In this document: positions 17,097 through 27,523 of the stretch, piece after piece
Position numbering within the stretch: the first letter of the stretch is position 1
Layout: each line of letters starts with the position of its first letter
Origin: Actinomycetota bacterium
GTDB lineage: Bacteria; Actinomycetota; Actinomycetes; Nanopelagicales; Nanopelagicaceae
Length of the DNA: 64,000 nucleotides
Assembly: GCA_010032875.1 (NCBI GenBank)
Contig: RGSB01000001.1
Span: 29,750 to 93,749, forward strand
Direction: 5' to 3'
Notes under the pieces: generated by a model
Databases searched by the model: none
The model's input: only the letters and a program-made list of their open reading frames with translations
What the model was told of the DNA's origin: nothing
Position numbers and translations under genes: made by a program

Positions 17097-17630
17097 ATGC
17101 GAGTTTTAGGAGTCGACCCTGGATTAACGCGGTGCGGAGTCGGCATCGTTTCAGGTGCACCTGGATCAACTCTGACCCTTGATGGTGTGGGGGTAATCAT
17201 GACTCCAACTGATTCTGATTTGGATATTCGCTTGCTGGAACTTCACAATCAGATAACGCAGTGGGTAAAGAAATACTCTCCGGATGTAATGGCCGTTGAA
17301 AGAGTTTTTTCTCAACATAATGTTCGAACGGTTATGGGCACAGGGCAAGCTGCTGGGATCGCACTCTTAGTTGCTGCCCAAAACGATGTTCCTGTTTTTA
17401 TGCACACACCAAGTGAAGTTAAAGCAGCCGTCACTGGATCTGGCCGTGCAAATAAAGCACAGGTCTCAGAGATGGTTAAAAGATTATTGAATTTAGAGGA
17501 AATACCAAAGCCCGCAGATAGCGCAGATGCTCTAGCCCTCGCAATTTGTCACATCTGGCGAGGCTCTGGAGATTCAAAGTTAAAGAAAGCTTTGATAGTT
17601 GAAAAAAAGAGATTGGCCGCCCTTCGATGA
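17097..17630 (+). CDS. ruvC: Holliday junction resolvase RuvC
   Basis: A 177-residue endonuclease that cuts Holliday junctions bound by RuvAB. The first catalytic Asp is in [12 protein letters not shown], a Glu in [22 protein letters not shown], and the final acidic pair in [14 protein letters not shown]. Length is normal. It is the first gene of a ruvC-ruvA-ruvB operon with ATGA-type 4-base overlaps. Confidence 0.98.
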   Translation: MRVLGVDPGLTRCGVGIVSGAPGSTLTLDGVGVIMTPTDSDLDIRLLELHNQITQWVKKYSPDVMAVERVFSQHNVRTVMGTGQAAGIALLVAAQNDVPVFMHTPSEVKAAVTGSGRANKAQVSEMVKRLLNLEEIPKPADSADALALAICHIWRGSGDSKLKKALIVEKKRLAALR

Positions 17631-18226
17631 TTGCGACTTTAAACGGAACTGTTAAATTTCTAACTCCGGACAGAACCATCATTGAAATAGGGGGAGTTGG
17701 CATAAGTGTATTAATCAATTCGCATACAAGTGCTTCCCTCACTGTCGGTGCACACGCACATCTCTTTACTTCTCTCGTTGTACGAGAAGATTCACTAACG
17801 TTATTTGGCTTTAGCGATGAAGCATCCCGAATACTCTTTGAATTAGTGCAAACTGTTTCTGGAATTGGACCAAAAGTCGCACTATCGATTCTTGGGGCTC
17901 TTACACCTTCAGAATTAGCACACGCGGTTAATACAGAAAATATTTCAGCTATAGAAAAAGTTCCTGGAATAGGGAAAAAAGGCGCCCAAAGGTTGATACT
18001 CGAACTAAAATCAAAAATGAATGACTTTTCTCATGGGTCAACGCGCACTACTCACCAACCGGTATGGCGTGAACAATTAACTAGTGCGTTGGTTTCTCTC
18101 GGGTTCTCCGCTAAGGATTCAGATGATGCTATTAACACTGTTCTCTCAGATGTTTCTCAAGAAGAAATAGCTCGAATGGAATTAGGTGAGCTATTGAAAT
18201 TAGCTCTTCAGAGTGGCAAAAAATGA
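17627..18226 (+). CDS. ruvA: Holliday junction branch migration protein RuvA
   Basis: A 199-residue protein with an N-terminal OB fold (to about residue 65), two helix-hairpin-helix motifs ([14 protein letters not shown] and [16 protein letters not shown]) that contact DNA, and a C-terminal three-helix domain that contacts RuvB. It forms the tetramer that holds the four-way junction. It overlaps ruvC and ruvB by 4 bases each. Confidence 0.98.
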   Translation: MIATLNGTVKFLTPDRTIIEIGGVGISVLINSHTSASLTVGAHAHLFTSLVVREDSLTLFGFSDEASRILFELVQTVSGIGPKVALSILGALTPSELAHAVNTENISAIEKVPGIGKKGAQRLILELKSKMNDFSHGSTRTTHQPVWREQLTSALVSLGFSAKDSDDAINTVLSDVSQEEIARMELGELLKLALQSGKK

Positions 18227-19275
18227 CGCCAGATGATCGCTTAGTAACGCCTGCTCTGCGAAGTGATGACGGCGCAGCTGAAAATGCCTTGCGTCCGAAA
18301 ACACTTGCAGATTTTATTGGCCAAGATCGTGTGCGCCAGCAGATAGATGTTTTATTAAGTGCTGCTAGAAAACGAGATAGTGCTGCGGACCATATTTTAC
18401 TTTCAGGACCACCGGGTTTAGGTAAAACAACTCTTGCATTGATTTTAGCTAGCGAAATGAACACTCCCATTCGCGTTACAAGTGGTCCGGCTATTACACA
18501 TGCTGGTGATTTAGCCGCCATATTGTCATCCCTTGTCGAAGGTGAAATTTTGTTTTTAGATGAAATTCATCGCTTGCCACGTCCAGCGGAAGAATTACTC
18601 TATTTGGCAATGGAAGATTTCAGGGTGGATGTCGTCGTTGGAAAAGGTCCAGGAGCGACAGCAATTCCATTACAACTACCGCGCTTTACTCTGGTGGGCG
18701 CCACAACTAGGGCGGGACTTTTGCCAAGTCCATTGCGTGATCGATTTGGTTTCACGGCTCATTTAGATTTTTATGATGAGAAAGATCTAGCCACTGTGAT
18801 TTCAAGAAGTGCCAAGCTGCTTGGATTAAGTATTGATTCCAAGGCTATTGAAGAAATTGCGGGTCGTTCGCGCGGCACTCCCCGTATCGCAAATAGATTA
18901 TTGCGGCGCGTACGAGATTTTGCGCAAGTTCAAGGTAGTAATTCACTTTCACATAACCACGCGATGTCGGCATTAGAAATGTATGAAGTAGATGAAAAAG
19001 GTTTGGATCGACTTGATCGCGCAGTCTTGACCGCTCTCATTGAAAGATTTAGCGGGGGACCAGTGGGTCTTTCGACTTTGGCGATTGCAGTTGGAGAAGA
19101 AACAGAAACAGTTGAATCTGTCGCTGAACCCTTTCTGGTTAGAAACGGTTTTATGGCACGAACTTCTCGAGGAAGAATTGCAACGGCGTTGGGTTGGACC
19201 CATATTGGGCGCACACCCCCTGCGGATTTGGCTGCTATTCCGGGCCTTTTCGACACACCAGATAATCACGCCTAG
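18223..19275 (+). CDS. ruvB: Holliday junction branch migration ATPase RuvB
   Basis: A 350-residue AAA+ motor. The Walker [10 protein letters not shown] lies at residues 62-70, Walker B is LFLDEIHRL, sensor 1 is VGATTRAG, the arginine finger region is PLRDRFG, and the C-terminal winged helix contains [10 protein letters not shown] and GRIATALGW. It drives branch migration with RuvA. In most Actinobacteria yajC follows; here secD begins 11 bases later, so yajC is missing from its usual place. Confidence 0.99.
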   Translation: MTPDDRLVTPALRSDDGAAENALRPKTLADFIGQDRVRQQIDVLLSAARKRDSAADHILLSGPPGLGKTTLALILASEMNTPIRVTSGPAITHAGDLAAILSSLVEGEILFLDEIHRLPRPAEELLYLAMEDFRVDVVVGKGPGATAIPLQLPRFTLVGATTRAGLLPSPLRDRFGFTAHLDFYDEKDLATVISRSAKLLGLSIDSKAIEEIAGRSRGTPRIANRLLRRVRDFAQVQGSNSLSHNHAMSALEMYEVDEKGLDRLDRAVLTALIERFSGGPVGLSTLAIAVGEETETVESVAEPFLVRNGFMARTSRGRIATALGWTHIGRTPPADLAAIPGLFDTPDNHA

Positions 19276-19278
19276 ACT
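19273..19278 (+). promoter_or_regulatory. Leaderless -10 box TAGACT for secD
   Basis: TAGACT overlaps the ruvB stop codon and is followed by eight bases and the ATG at 19287. Confidence 0.5.
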
Positions 19279-19286
19279 CTGCACTT

Positions 19287-20810
19287 ATGTCTACATCGAA
19301 TAAAGCAGTTAAGAGCGCCACCCGTCCGGGACGCACCCTTGTAATCCTTGCCCTCGTGATGCTTGCTCTACTCGCCACAGTGTTTATCACTGGCGCAACC
19401 GCGGTACGACTAGGACTAGATCTTCGAGGTGGCACGAGCGTTACTTTGCAACCACGTATCGCTCCTGGCGATAGTGGCAAAGTTACAACTGAAGCAATCG
19501 ATCAAGCCGTATCAATCATTCGCCAACGCGTTAATTCACTCGGTGTTGCTGAAAGTGAAGTTGCCGCGCAAGGTAGCGGTACAAACCGCCAAATTATTAT
19601 TTCAATCCCGGGAGACACTGGCCGACGTGTCGTTGAATTAGTTGGACAAACCGCAGAACTTCGCTTTAGGCAGGTTCTTGCAACGGCTGCGGGAACGCCA
19701 TCTGCGGCACCTACCGATCCAACTGCTACACCTGCTGCGGCGGTAACTCCAGAATTAAATGCTCAGTTCGCTGCTTTAGATTGCACTAAGCCAGAAAATC
19801 TTCAAGGAACTGGATCAGATAATGCTGATAGTGCAATCGTTGCTTGTGACAGAAGTGGTGGCGCAAAATATATTCTTGATAAGGCAGAAGTGCTTGGTCG
19901 CCAAGTATCAAAGGCAACGGCCGGTATTGATCAACAAGGTGGAAATGCATGGTTTGTTTCACTTGTCTTTAATGGCGAGGGAACGAAAGCTTTTGGAGAT
20001 ATAACAGCACGTGTAACTTCATTACCATCTCCTCAAAATCAAGTGGCAATTGTTCTAGATGGCCTTGTTGTTTCAGCACCAAGGATTAACGAAGCCATTC
20101 CCTCAGGAAATGCTCAAATCACAGGATCATTTACTCAATTAGAAGCGCAAGACCTTGCAAACGTTCTTAAATATGGTGCGCTACCACTGGCTTTTGACCG
20201 CGGAGAAGTTCAACAAGTTTCTCCAACGCTGGGAGCAGATCAATTAGATGCTGGATTGCTAGCCGGACTACTTGGTCTTGTATTAATTTTCTTGTATTCA
20301 CTTTTGTACTATCGCGGCTTGGGGCTTGTTTCTGTCGGTTCATTATTGGTGGCGGGTGCCCTTGTTTATATGTCCTTCCTGCTTCTCGGTAAATGGATTG
20401 GATTCACTCTGACACTTGCGGGAATAGCGGGAGCGATCGTTGCAATCGGTATCACCGCGGACTCCTTTATTGTTTATTTCGAACGTATTCGAGATGAAGT
20501 CCGCGATGGTCGTTCATTGCGTTCCGCTGTGGAAACAGGTTGGACAAAAGCACGTCGAACGATTGTCGTAGCCGACTTTGTTTCGATTATTTCTGCAATT
20601 CTTCTCTACTTCTTTGCAGTAGGAGGCGTTCGTGGCTTCGCTTTCACATTAGGACTCACAACACTTATCGATCTGTTAGTTGTATTTGCCTTTACTAAGC
20701 CACTCACCGTGATGTTGGCAAAGCTTAAATTCTTTAGTGCTGGACATGCTCTATCAGGGGTATCAGCAAAGAGTTTCGGTAATTCTTCCCATGTAATCAA
20801 GGAGGCATAA
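19287..20810 (+). CDS. secD: Protein translocase subunit SecD
   Basis: A 507-residue membrane protein of the SecDF accessory complex, which uses the proton gradient to finish export through SecYEG. The first helix is followed by LGLDLRGGTSVTLQ, the large P1 extracytoplasmic domain, and five C-terminal helices with GADQLDAGLLAGLLGL and the TADSFIVYFERIRDE motif. An Ala/Pro/Thr-rich linker (about residues 131-152) interrupts P1. secF follows after 3 bases. Confidence 0.97.
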   Translation: MSTSNKAVKSATRPGRTLVILALVMLALLATVFITGATAVRLGLDLRGGTSVTLQPRIAPGDSGKVTTEAIDQAVSIIRQRVNSLGVAESEVAAQGSGTNRQIIISIPGDTGRRVVELVGQTAELRFRQVLATAAGTPSAAPTDPTATPAAAVTPELNAQFAALDCTKPENLQGTGSDNADSAIVACDRSGGAKYILDKAEVLGRQVSKATAGIDQQGGNAWFVSLVFNGEGTKAFGDITARVTSLPSPQNQVAIVLDGLVVSAPRINEAIPSGNAQITGSFTQLEAQDLANVLKYGALPLAFDRGEVQQVSPTLGADQLDAGLLAGLLGLVLIFLYSLLYYRGLGLVSVGSLLVAGALVYMSFLLLGKWIGFTLTLAGIAGAIVAIGITADSFIVYFERIRDEVRDGRSLRSAVETGWTKARRTIVVADFVSIISAILLYFFAVGGVRGFAFTLGLTTLIDLLVVFAFTKPLTVMLAKLKFFSAGHALSGVSAKSFGNSSHVIKEA

Positions 20811-20813
20811 TCA

Positions 20814-21872
20814 ATGTCTAAATTTTCTGGATTGGGTGCTCGCTTACACTCAGGCGAAACGTCAATTGATTACATTGGAAAGCGCCGTCGTTGGTACGCA
20901 CTTTCTGGACTTCTCATCATTGTTTCGATTGCTGCACTTTCATTACAGGGCTTACACCTTGGTATTGAATTTAAAGGCGGATCTTCATACACGGTAACAA
21001 AAGCAGGAAGCACAATAGCTCAGGCCGAGTCAGCTTTAGTGAAAGCTGGAATCACTGGTGAAAAAATCATTCAGCAAGTAGGAAATGACAAGATTCGAGT
21101 ACAAACAGGATCTCTCACAACAGCTGAATCAAACGCTGTACAAGATTCTCTAGCGTCTACTTTCGGCGTCAGTATTGATTCAATTGACACGCAGATCATC
21201 GGGCCTTCATGGGGTAAGGAAATTACTCGTAAAGCGCTCTACGGACTCATCGGATTCTTAGTAGTAGTCATTCTTTATCTAGCTATGGCTTTCGAACCAA
21301 AAATGGCAATCGCAGCAATTGTCGCTGTGGTTCACGATGTTTTCATTACAGTTGGAATCTATGCGTTAGTTGGTTTCGATGTTACGCCAGCGACGGTGAT
21401 TGGTTTCTTAACAATTTTGGGTTATTCGCTCTATGACACTGTCGTAGTTTTCGACAGAGTCCGCGAAAATACCCGTTCCATCACATCCACATCAAAGATG
21501 ACATACTCTCAGGCCGCAAATTTGGCTGTTAATCAAACAGTTGTGCGTTCGATTAACACGACCATTGTTGCCTTGCTTCCAGTTGGATCAATTCTTTTCG
21601 TAGGCGCAGGTCTGCTTGGAGCAGGAACACTTAAGGATCTTTCGCTGGCTCTATTCATCGGATTAGCAACCGGTGCTTATTCATCTATCTTTATTGCAAC
21701 ACCACTGCTTGCATCTATGCGCGAACGCGAACCTGCAATGAAGGCACTTGCTAAGCGAGTCAATGCACGTGGAGGATCACCTGTATTGGCTTCAACAACT
21801 TCATCAGTATCAGCTGTATCCGATGTAAAGCGTGGACCACGTAATCAACCAAAGCGTAAAGGTCGCAAGTAA
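20814..21872 (+). CDS. secF: Protein translocase subunit SecF
   Basis: A 352-residue partner of SecD with six predicted helices. Signatures are LGIEFKGGSSYTV after helix 1, AAIVAVVHDVFITVGIYAL, GYSLYDTVVVFDRVREN and NQTVVRSINTT. The C-terminus is a basic, Ser-rich cytoplasmic tail ending in QPKRKGRK. It is translated from the secD transcript with an AAGGAGG site just upstream. Confidence 0.97.
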   Translation: MSKFSGLGARLHSGETSIDYIGKRRRWYALSGLLIIVSIAALSLQGLHLGIEFKGGSSYTVTKAGSTIAQAESALVKAGITGEKIIQQVGNDKIRVQTGSLTTAESNAVQDSLASTFGVSIDSIDTQIIGPSWGKEITRKALYGLIGFLVVVILYLAMAFEPKMAIAAIVAVVHDVFITVGIYALVGFDVTPATVIGFLTILGYSLYDTVVVFDRVRENTRSITSTSKMTYSQAANLAVNQTVVRSINTTIVALLPVGSILFVGAGLLGAGTLKDLSLALFIGLATGAYSSIFIATPLLASMREREPAMKALAKRVNARGGSPVLASTTSSVSAVSDVKRGPRNQPKRKGRK

Positions 21873-21889
21873 CTTTATTTGCGTCCCAG

Positions 21890-24052
21890 ATGGACACACT
21901 CTTAGAACCTTTGATCAGCTCCTTAAAGGAGCATGATCCAAAGGCTGATGTCATAAAGGTCGAAAAAGCCTTTGAGGTTGCCAAGAAAGCGCATCTTGGA
22001 CAGCTTCGAAAATCCGGAGACGAGTACATAACTCATCCTGTTGCAGTTGCTCATATTCTTTCGGAATTAGGCTTAAATGATTCAACAATAATTGCAGCAC
22101 TACTCCATGACACCGTCGAAGATACCCCTTACTCACTTGCACAACTCAAGAGTGATTTCGGTGATGAAATTTCATCTCTTGTAGACGGCGTTACTAAGTT
22201 AGATAAATTAAGTTATGGGCCAACGGCCGAGGCAGAGACAGTGCGCAAGATGGTTGTTGCGATGTCGAGAGATATCAGAGTGCTTGTTATTAAATTAGCC
22301 GATCGCCTACATAATGCACGGACTTGGAAGTATGTCGATCCTCAAAGTGCAGAACGCAAGGCAAGAGAAACTCTCGATATTTATGCTCCACTTGCACACC
22401 GACTTGGTATGAATGCAATTAAGTGGGAGTTAGAAGACCTTTCTTTCGCTGTACTCGAACCTAAAAAGTTTGAAGAAATTTCTCGACTCGTTGCAGAACG
22501 AAGTCCCTCTCGAGATGCCCTTACGGCTGAAGTTATTAAAACTGTTGAGGAAGATTTAGCTAAGGACCACGTGGAAGCAACGGTCACGGGTCGCAAGAAA
22601 CATTTCTTTAGCGTCTATCAAAAGATGGTTGTTCGTGGTCGAGATTTCAATGATATTTACGATCTGGTTGGCATTCGAGTTTTAGTAAATGATGTAAAAG
22701 ATTGCTACGCAGTTTTAGGTTCAATCCACGCACGATGGTCGCCAGTCCCAGGACGATTCAAAGATTACATAGCAATGCCAAAATTTAATTTGTATCAATC
22801 TCTTCATACAACAGTTATCGGGCCTGATGGAAAGGCTATTGAGATTCAAATCCGAACATTTGAAATGCATTCACGCGCGGAATTTGGTATCGCTGCACAT
22901 TGGAAATACAAACAGGGCACAGATACCAACTCTTCTTCGCCTCAGATGTTGTGGTTACGCCAACTTCATGAATGGCAAAAAGAAACTGAAGATCCATCTG
23001 AATTTCTAGAAGCTCTACGTTTTGATTTGGGCACACCTGAGGTATTCGTATTTACCCCTAAAGGTAGTGTTGTGGCTTTGCCAGGTGGATCAACTCCAGT
23101 TGATTTTGCTTATTCTGTGCACACAGATGTGGGAAATAGATGCGCAGGAGCAAAAATTAATGGTCGATTAGTTCCACTTGATACGCGACTAAACAACGGT
23201 GATGTGGTTGAGGTTGTTACAAATAAAAGTGATTCCGCGGCACCATCTCGAGATTGGTTGAATTTCGTAAAGAGTCCACGTGCTCGCTCCAAGATTAAAG
23301 CTTGGTTTAGTAAAGAACGTCGTGAAGAAGCAATCGAAGCGGGTCGTGAATCAATTGCACGCCAAATGCGTAAAGCGGGACTGCCTTTGCAGAAAATATT
23401 TGCAGGTCACGCATTGCTAGAACTTGCGCACGAGTTGAGATATCCAGATATTTCTGCACTTTATTCAGCTGTTGGCGATGGACACGTATCATCAGCAGCA
23501 ATCATCGATAAATTGGTTCTTTTCATGGGAGTTGAAGATTCCCATCCAGAACCAACAATGGACTTTATTCCTGGTGGAGCACCTGTTGCAAAGCGTTCAA
23601 GTAGCGCAATTAAAGTTGAAGGAATTGATGATGTCCTTGTAAAACTCGCCCGATGCTGCACTCCAGTTCCCGGAGATCCGATTATGGGATTTATAACAAG
23701 AGGAAGTGGAATATCTGTACATAGATCTGATTGCGTTAATGCAGATGATCTTCGCCTACATCAAAGCGATCGAATTGTTGGAGTTAAGTGGCTAGACGGA
23801 GCGTCAAGTTTATTCTTGGTAAATATTCAAGTTGAAGCACTTGATCGCGCGCGCTTGCTGGCAGATGTTACTCGTACATTATCTGAGCAACATGTAAATA
23901 TTTTGAGTGCAGCGGTTAGTACAACAAAGGACAGAGTAGCGATTTCACGATTTACATTCGAAATGGCGGATGCGACACATTTGGATGCAGTATTAACAGC
24001 TGTTCGCTCAATTGAAGGTGTGTACGACGTTTACCGCACTACAAACAATTAA
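21890..24052 (+). CDS. rel: Bifunctional (p)ppGpp synthetase/hydrolase (RelA/SpoT homologue)
   Basis: A 720-residue stringent-response enzyme. The HD hydrolase domain carries HDTVEDT at residues 73-79; the synthetase domain has RGRDFNDIYDLVGIRV and FNLYQSLHTTV; then a TGS domain (VFVFTPKGSVVALP), a zinc-finger-like region with RCCTPVPGD and a C-terminal ACT domain. Retention of the HD motif indicates both synthesis and hydrolysis. It is somewhat shorter than the ~790 residues of mycobacterial Rel. Its stop overlaps the convergent DUF349 gene by 4 bases. Confidence 0.98.
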   Translation: MDTLLEPLISSLKEHDPKADVIKVEKAFEVAKKAHLGQLRKSGDEYITHPVAVAHILSELGLNDSTIIAALLHDTVEDTPYSLAQLKSDFGDEISSLVDGVTKLDKLSYGPTAEAETVRKMVVAMSRDIRVLVIKLADRLHNARTWKYVDPQSAERKARETLDIYAPLAHRLGMNAIKWELEDLSFAVLEPKKFEEISRLVAERSPSRDALTAEVIKTVEEDLAKDHVEATVTGRKKHFFSVYQKMVVRGRDFNDIYDLVGIRVLVNDVKDCYAVLGSIHARWSPVPGRFKDYIAMPKFNLYQSLHTTVIGPDGKAIEIQIRTFEMHSRAEFGIAAHWKYKQGTDTNSSSPQMLWLRQLHEWQKETEDPSEFLEALRFDLGTPEVFVFTPKGSVVALPGGSTPVDFAYSVHTDVGNRCAGAKINGRLVPLDTRLNNGDVVEVVTNKSDSAAPSRDWLNFVKSPRARSKIKAWFSKERREEAIEAGRESIARQMRKAGLPLQKIFAGHALLELAHELRYPDISALYSAVGDGHVSSAAIIDKLVLFMGVEDSHPEPTMDFIPGGAPVAKRSSSAIKVEGIDDVLVKLARCCTPVPGDPIMGFITRGSGISVHRSDCVNADDLRLHQSDRIVGVKWLDGASSLFLVNIQVEALDRARLLADVTRTLSEQHVNILSAAVSTTKDRVAISRFTFEMADATHLDAVLTAVRSIEGVYDVYRTTNN

Positions 24053-25356
24053 TTAAATTCAGCGAGTGATTTCTGAGCTTCTTCAAGCCATGTGCGACGT
24101 GCGGCTGCGGATTCAAGAGCTTCGGCTGCCTTCTTTGCATTGCCTGCACTTGTTGCCTTTGCTGCAATTTTTTCGTAATTATCAATTGCACCTTGAAGCT
24201 GAGCGACAACTTCTGCCGCACGTGCTTTGGCTGCTGGATCAGTTTTACGCCAAATCTCCGCTTCCGCAGACTTAATCGCTTCTTCAACCTTGCTCACACG
24301 AGCATCAAGAGCTGCGCGTTTGTCGCGATTTGTCATTCCAATCTTTTCCCATGAGCGAGCGAGCTCTCTGAACTTATTCTTAGCTTCTTTGACATCAGTA
24401 AATGGAACAAGAGCTTCAATTTCAATGATGAGCTCTTCACGCTTTGCCAAGTTTGCAGTCATAGTAACTTCACGCTTTTCCAAGTCAGCACCTTTTGCTG
24501 CAAAGAATTGATCCTGTGCTTTTTTGAAACGAGCCCATAACTTTGCATCGTCCGAAGGCTTGCCACGTCCAGCAGCTTTCCATTGATCCATAAGTGCCTT
24601 AAAGGCTTTTGCCGTTGCTACCCAATCTGTGGAATTCGCGAGCTTCTCAGCTTCAGCGACCAAATTTTTCTTAGCATCTGTGACAACAGCTGTTTTTGCT
24701 TCAAGATTTGCGAAATGTGTACGTCGACGTTTGTCGAATTTGTTACGTGAGGCTGAAAAGCGTTTCCACAAATCAGTATCCGTTTTTTTATCTAAACGTG
24801 GTGCAGACTTCCACTCAGTAAGTAACTCTTTCAGGCGATCGCCCGTAGTTTTCCAGCTCTCCGATAAAGCAAGAGATTCCGCTTCTGCGACAATCTTTTC
24901 TTTTTCTACCAATACCTGTGCGCGCTTGGCAGCTTTTTCAGATTCGGCAGCGGCTTTCTTTGCTTCATATGCTCCGCGGTGACCTTCGATAAGAGGTTCA
25001 AGCTGTTCGACTGAATTAGCAAGCGCTTCAAGATCTCCAACAGCATTTATCTCTTTTACTTGTTCACGTAATTTCTTAACTGATGCAAGAGCATCAGATG
25101 GGACCATTGCGCCACTAGTTATACGGGCGGCAAGGAGAGCTATTTCAGAAGCAACAGCTTCAAATTTTCTTACAAAATATGCAAGTGCTTCCTCTGAACT
25201 TTTTCCAGGGTATGAACCAACAGCTTTATCGCCAGTTGAAGTTTTAACGAAGACCGTTCCATCAGGAGCTACATAGCCAAACTTGGCTGGATCACCGATC
25301 AGTGCAGATGCTGCAGAAGTTGGAATCGAAATTGATGTTGGATTGATATCGGACAT
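24049..25356 (-). CDS. DUF349 repeat protein
   Basis: A 435-residue, highly charged, Ala/Lys/Glu-rich helical protein with several DUF349 units, each centred on W-K-x-A/T-G-x-x-x-x-x-x-x-D-x-x-L-W-x-x-F-K/S (for example DQWKAAGRGKPSDDAKLWARF and TEWKSAPRLDKKTDTDLWKRF). Gram-positive homologues sit next to rel in the same orientation as here; their role is unknown. A GAAGGGA ribosome site precedes the ATG. It is convergent with rel (4-base overlap) and divergent from the metallo-beta-lactamase-fold gene. Confidence 0.9.
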   Translation of the reverse strand: MSDINPTSISIPTSAASALIGDPAKFGYVAPDGTVFVKTSTGDKAVGSYPGKSSEEALAYFVRKFEAVASEIALLAARITSGAMVPSDALASVKKLREQVKEINAVGDLEALANSVEQLEPLIEGHRGAYEAKKAAAESEKAAKRAQVLVEKEKIVAEAESLALSESWKTTGDRLKELLTEWKSAPRLDKKTDTDLWKRFSASRNKFDKRRRTHFANLEAKTAVVTDAKKNLVAEAEKLANSTDWVATAKAFKALMDQWKAAGRGKPSDDAKLWARFKKAQDQFFAAKGADLEKREVTMTANLAKREELIIEIEALVPFTDVKEAKNKFRELARSWEKIGMTNRDKRAALDARVSKVEEAIKSAEAEIWRKTDPAAKARAAEVVAQLQGAIDNYEKIAAKATSAGNAKKAAEALESAAARRTWLEEAQKSLAEFN

Positions 25357-25480
25357 GGTCTTCCCTTCAGCGCGTTAATCGAATTCGATCTTCGCTATTG
25401 GACCAATTCTTTAATCTCATCTATTTCTCAATAAAGGGATTGATATCGAGTTGGTCAGGCGGCTTGGTGAAGGTAAAAGG

Positions 25481-25519
25481 TACCCTGTACCCATGAGCGC
25501 GGCGAAATTTCCCGCGTAG
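25481..25519 (+). promoter_or_regulatory. Possible promoter and 8-codon leader ORF upstream of the MBL-fold gene
   Basis: TACCCT (25481-25486) is followed by six bases and an ATG at 25493, the same spacing as the leaderless promoters elsewhere. That ATG opens an 8-codon frame (MSAAKFPA) ending in TAG at 25519; the segment can also fold through CGCGG/CCGCG. The hydrolase start at 25558 has its own GAAGGGA site. The rest of the 201-base gap (25357-25557) shows nothing else. Confidence 0.35.
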
Positions 25520-25557
25520 CAAGCTCCATAAATAGGCGTAGCCGAAGGGAAATCACC

Positions 25558-26229
25558 GTGTTCATCACCTCCTTTGCGGCCCCAATGTTTGCGACTAATT
25601 GTTGGATCATCGCTGATAAACCGGGTGGGGAATGCATCATTGTTGACCCTGGCATGCCCGATGTTTCTGACACCATCTCGATGATTATGAATGAACATAA
25701 GTTAAAACCTGTAGCAGCAATTATTACGCACGGCCATCTCGACCATACTTTTTCGATAGTTCCTATCGCCGATGGCTATGAGATTCCTACTTATATTCAT
25801 AGCGAAGACCGAGCTCTGTTGCTTCACCCAGAGCGCGCTCATGGACCTGAATTTTTAGCGACATTGAGCGCAATGGAGTTTTCTGAACCCAAAGATGTAC
25901 GAGAATTAAGGCATGGAGCAGAAGTTGAAATGCTAGGAATGAAATTTGAAGCAATTCATGCTCCCGGCCATACGCGCGGATCTTTAATGTTTAACGTTAA
26001 TCAAGAAATTCTCATAAGCGGAGATGTTTTGTTTGCTGGTGCTATCGGTAGGACGGATTTACCATCAGGGTCAGCGCAATCCATGCAAGAAACATTAGTA
26101 AATAAAGTTTTAACACTCTCTGATGATCTTCGTGTTTTACCTGGACACGGTCCTGACACAAATATTGGGCACGAAAGAAAAACCAATCCTTATCTCATCG
26201 AGGCTGCAAAGAAATCAGGGAAACGATGA
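25558..26229 (+). CDS. Metallo-beta-lactamase-fold hydrolase (glyoxalase II-like)
   Basis: A 223-residue MBL-fold protein starting with GTG at 25558, seven bases after GAAGGGA. The zinc motif THGHLDH is present, followed by the further ligands in [25 protein letters not shown] and LPGHGPDT. This is the thiolester hydrolase / glyoxalase II-like subgroup. Located between rel and hisS, as in Mycobacterium (Rv2581c). The ppiB gene usually found between rel and this gene is absent. It overlaps hisS by 4 bases. Confidence 0.93.
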   Translation: MFITSFAAPMFATNCWIIADKPGGECIIVDPGMPDVSDTISMIMNEHKLKPVAAIITHGHLDHTFSIVPIADGYEIPTYIHSEDRALLLHPERAHGPEFLATLSAMEFSEPKDVRELRHGAEVEMLGMKFEAIHAPGHTRGSLMFNVNQEILISGDVLFAGAIGRTDLPSGSAQSMQETLVNKVLTLSDDLRVLPGHGPDTNIGHERKTNPYLIEAAKKSGKR

Positions 26230-27497
26230 GCAAACGAAATCAAATTCAAGCCCCTAAGGGTGTCAGCGAGTATGTTCCACCTCAGTCAAGGAAATTTGAA
26301 TCTGTTCGAGAAGCGCTACTCGCTCCCGCACGAAATGCTGGATATGAGTTAATCGAGCTTCCAGTTTTCGAAGACACAGAATTGTTCACACGAGGTGTAG
26401 GTGAATCTACCGATGTGGTTTCTAAGGAAATGTACACATTCGAAGATCGCGGCGGTCGTTCGATAACCCTTCGACCTGAGGGCACAGCTGGAGTAATGCG
26501 CGCAGTGATTGAACATGGTTTAGACCGTGGACAGTTGCCAGCAAAACTTTATTACAGTGGCGCTTTTTTTCGCGCCGAGCGTCCACAAGCGGGCAGATAC
26601 CGTCAGTTTTATCAAGTAGGTATCGAAGCGATTGGAATTCAAGATAGTGCACTCGATGCTGAAGTTATTGCAATTGCAAATGCAGGTTTTAAAGCTATTG
26701 GTCTAAAAAGATATCGATTAGAAATTACATCTTTAGGTGATGCGCAGTCACGAGCTAAACATCGTATTGACTTAGTGTCGTATATAGAAAAATTGGAATT
26801 AGATGAAGTTACAAGATCACGTGCAGAAATCAACCCTCTTCGTTTGTTTGATGACAAGCGCGAAGAAGTAAAGAAACAGATGAATAAAGCACCCTTATTG
26901 CTTGATTATTTATCAGAGGATTCAAGAAAAGATTTTGAATCTGTTCAAAAACACTTAAAAGCTCTAAATGTGGAATTTGTCATCAACCCTCGAATGGTAC
27001 GTGGTCTGGATTACTACACGGGCACAACTTTTGAGTTTGTTCACGAATTATTGGGTGCTCAATCAGGCATCGGAGGTGGTGGCCGTTATGACGGTCTCAT
27101 GTCTGAACTTGGTGGACAAGAGCTTTCAGGTATTGGTTTTGGGCTTGGAATCGACCGATGTGTATTAGCAGCCGATGCTGAAGGTATTTCTTTTGATCAA
27201 GAGTTCACGTCAGATCTGTTCATAATTCCACTTGGAGATGAGAGCAAAATCGCTGCATTAACTATTGCCCAGGAGTTAAGAAATTCAGGTTTGCGCGTTG
27301 AAATATCTTTTGGTGATCGGGCTTTGAAAGGTTCGATGAAGGCCGCCGATAAGAGTGGTGCTGCATACGTCATAGTTCTTGGTGAAAGTGAGATTGCTAG
27401 CGGAGCGGTTGAACTTAAAGAAATGAGCACGGGCAAGACAACTTCGGTTACTCTTACCTCCTTGCAGAAACATCTTCAGAGCGTTTCTTCGAAATAG
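26226..27497 (+). CDS. hisS: Histidyl-tRNA synthetase
   Basis: A 423-residue class IIa synthetase. Motif 1 lies near [20 protein letters not shown], motif 2 is [18 protein letters not shown], the histidine-binding motifs are [12 protein letters not shown] and [12 protein letters not shown], motif 3 is [10 protein letters not shown], and a C-terminal anticodon domain begins at about residue 325. The ATGA overlap with the preceding hydrolase implies coupling. Confidence 0.98.
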   Translation: MSKRNQIQAPKGVSEYVPPQSRKFESVREALLAPARNAGYELIELPVFEDTELFTRGVGESTDVVSKEMYTFEDRGGRSITLRPEGTAGVMRAVIEHGLDRGQLPAKLYYSGAFFRAERPQAGRYRQFYQVGIEAIGIQDSALDAEVIAIANAGFKAIGLKRYRLEITSLGDAQSRAKHRIDLVSYIEKLELDEVTRSRAEINPLRLFDDKREEVKKQMNKAPLLLDYLSEDSRKDFESVQKHLKALNVEFVINPRMVRGLDYYTGTTFEFVHELLGAQSGIGGGGRYDGLMSELGGQELSGIGFGLGIDRCVLAADAEGISFDQEFTSDLFIIPLGDESKIAALTIAQELRNSGLRVEISFGDRALKGSMKAADKSGAAYVIVLGESEIASGAVELKEMSTGKTTSVTLTSLQKHLQSVSSK

Positions 27498-27523
27498 TTA
27501 ACATCAGAAAAAGAGGCTGTTAA

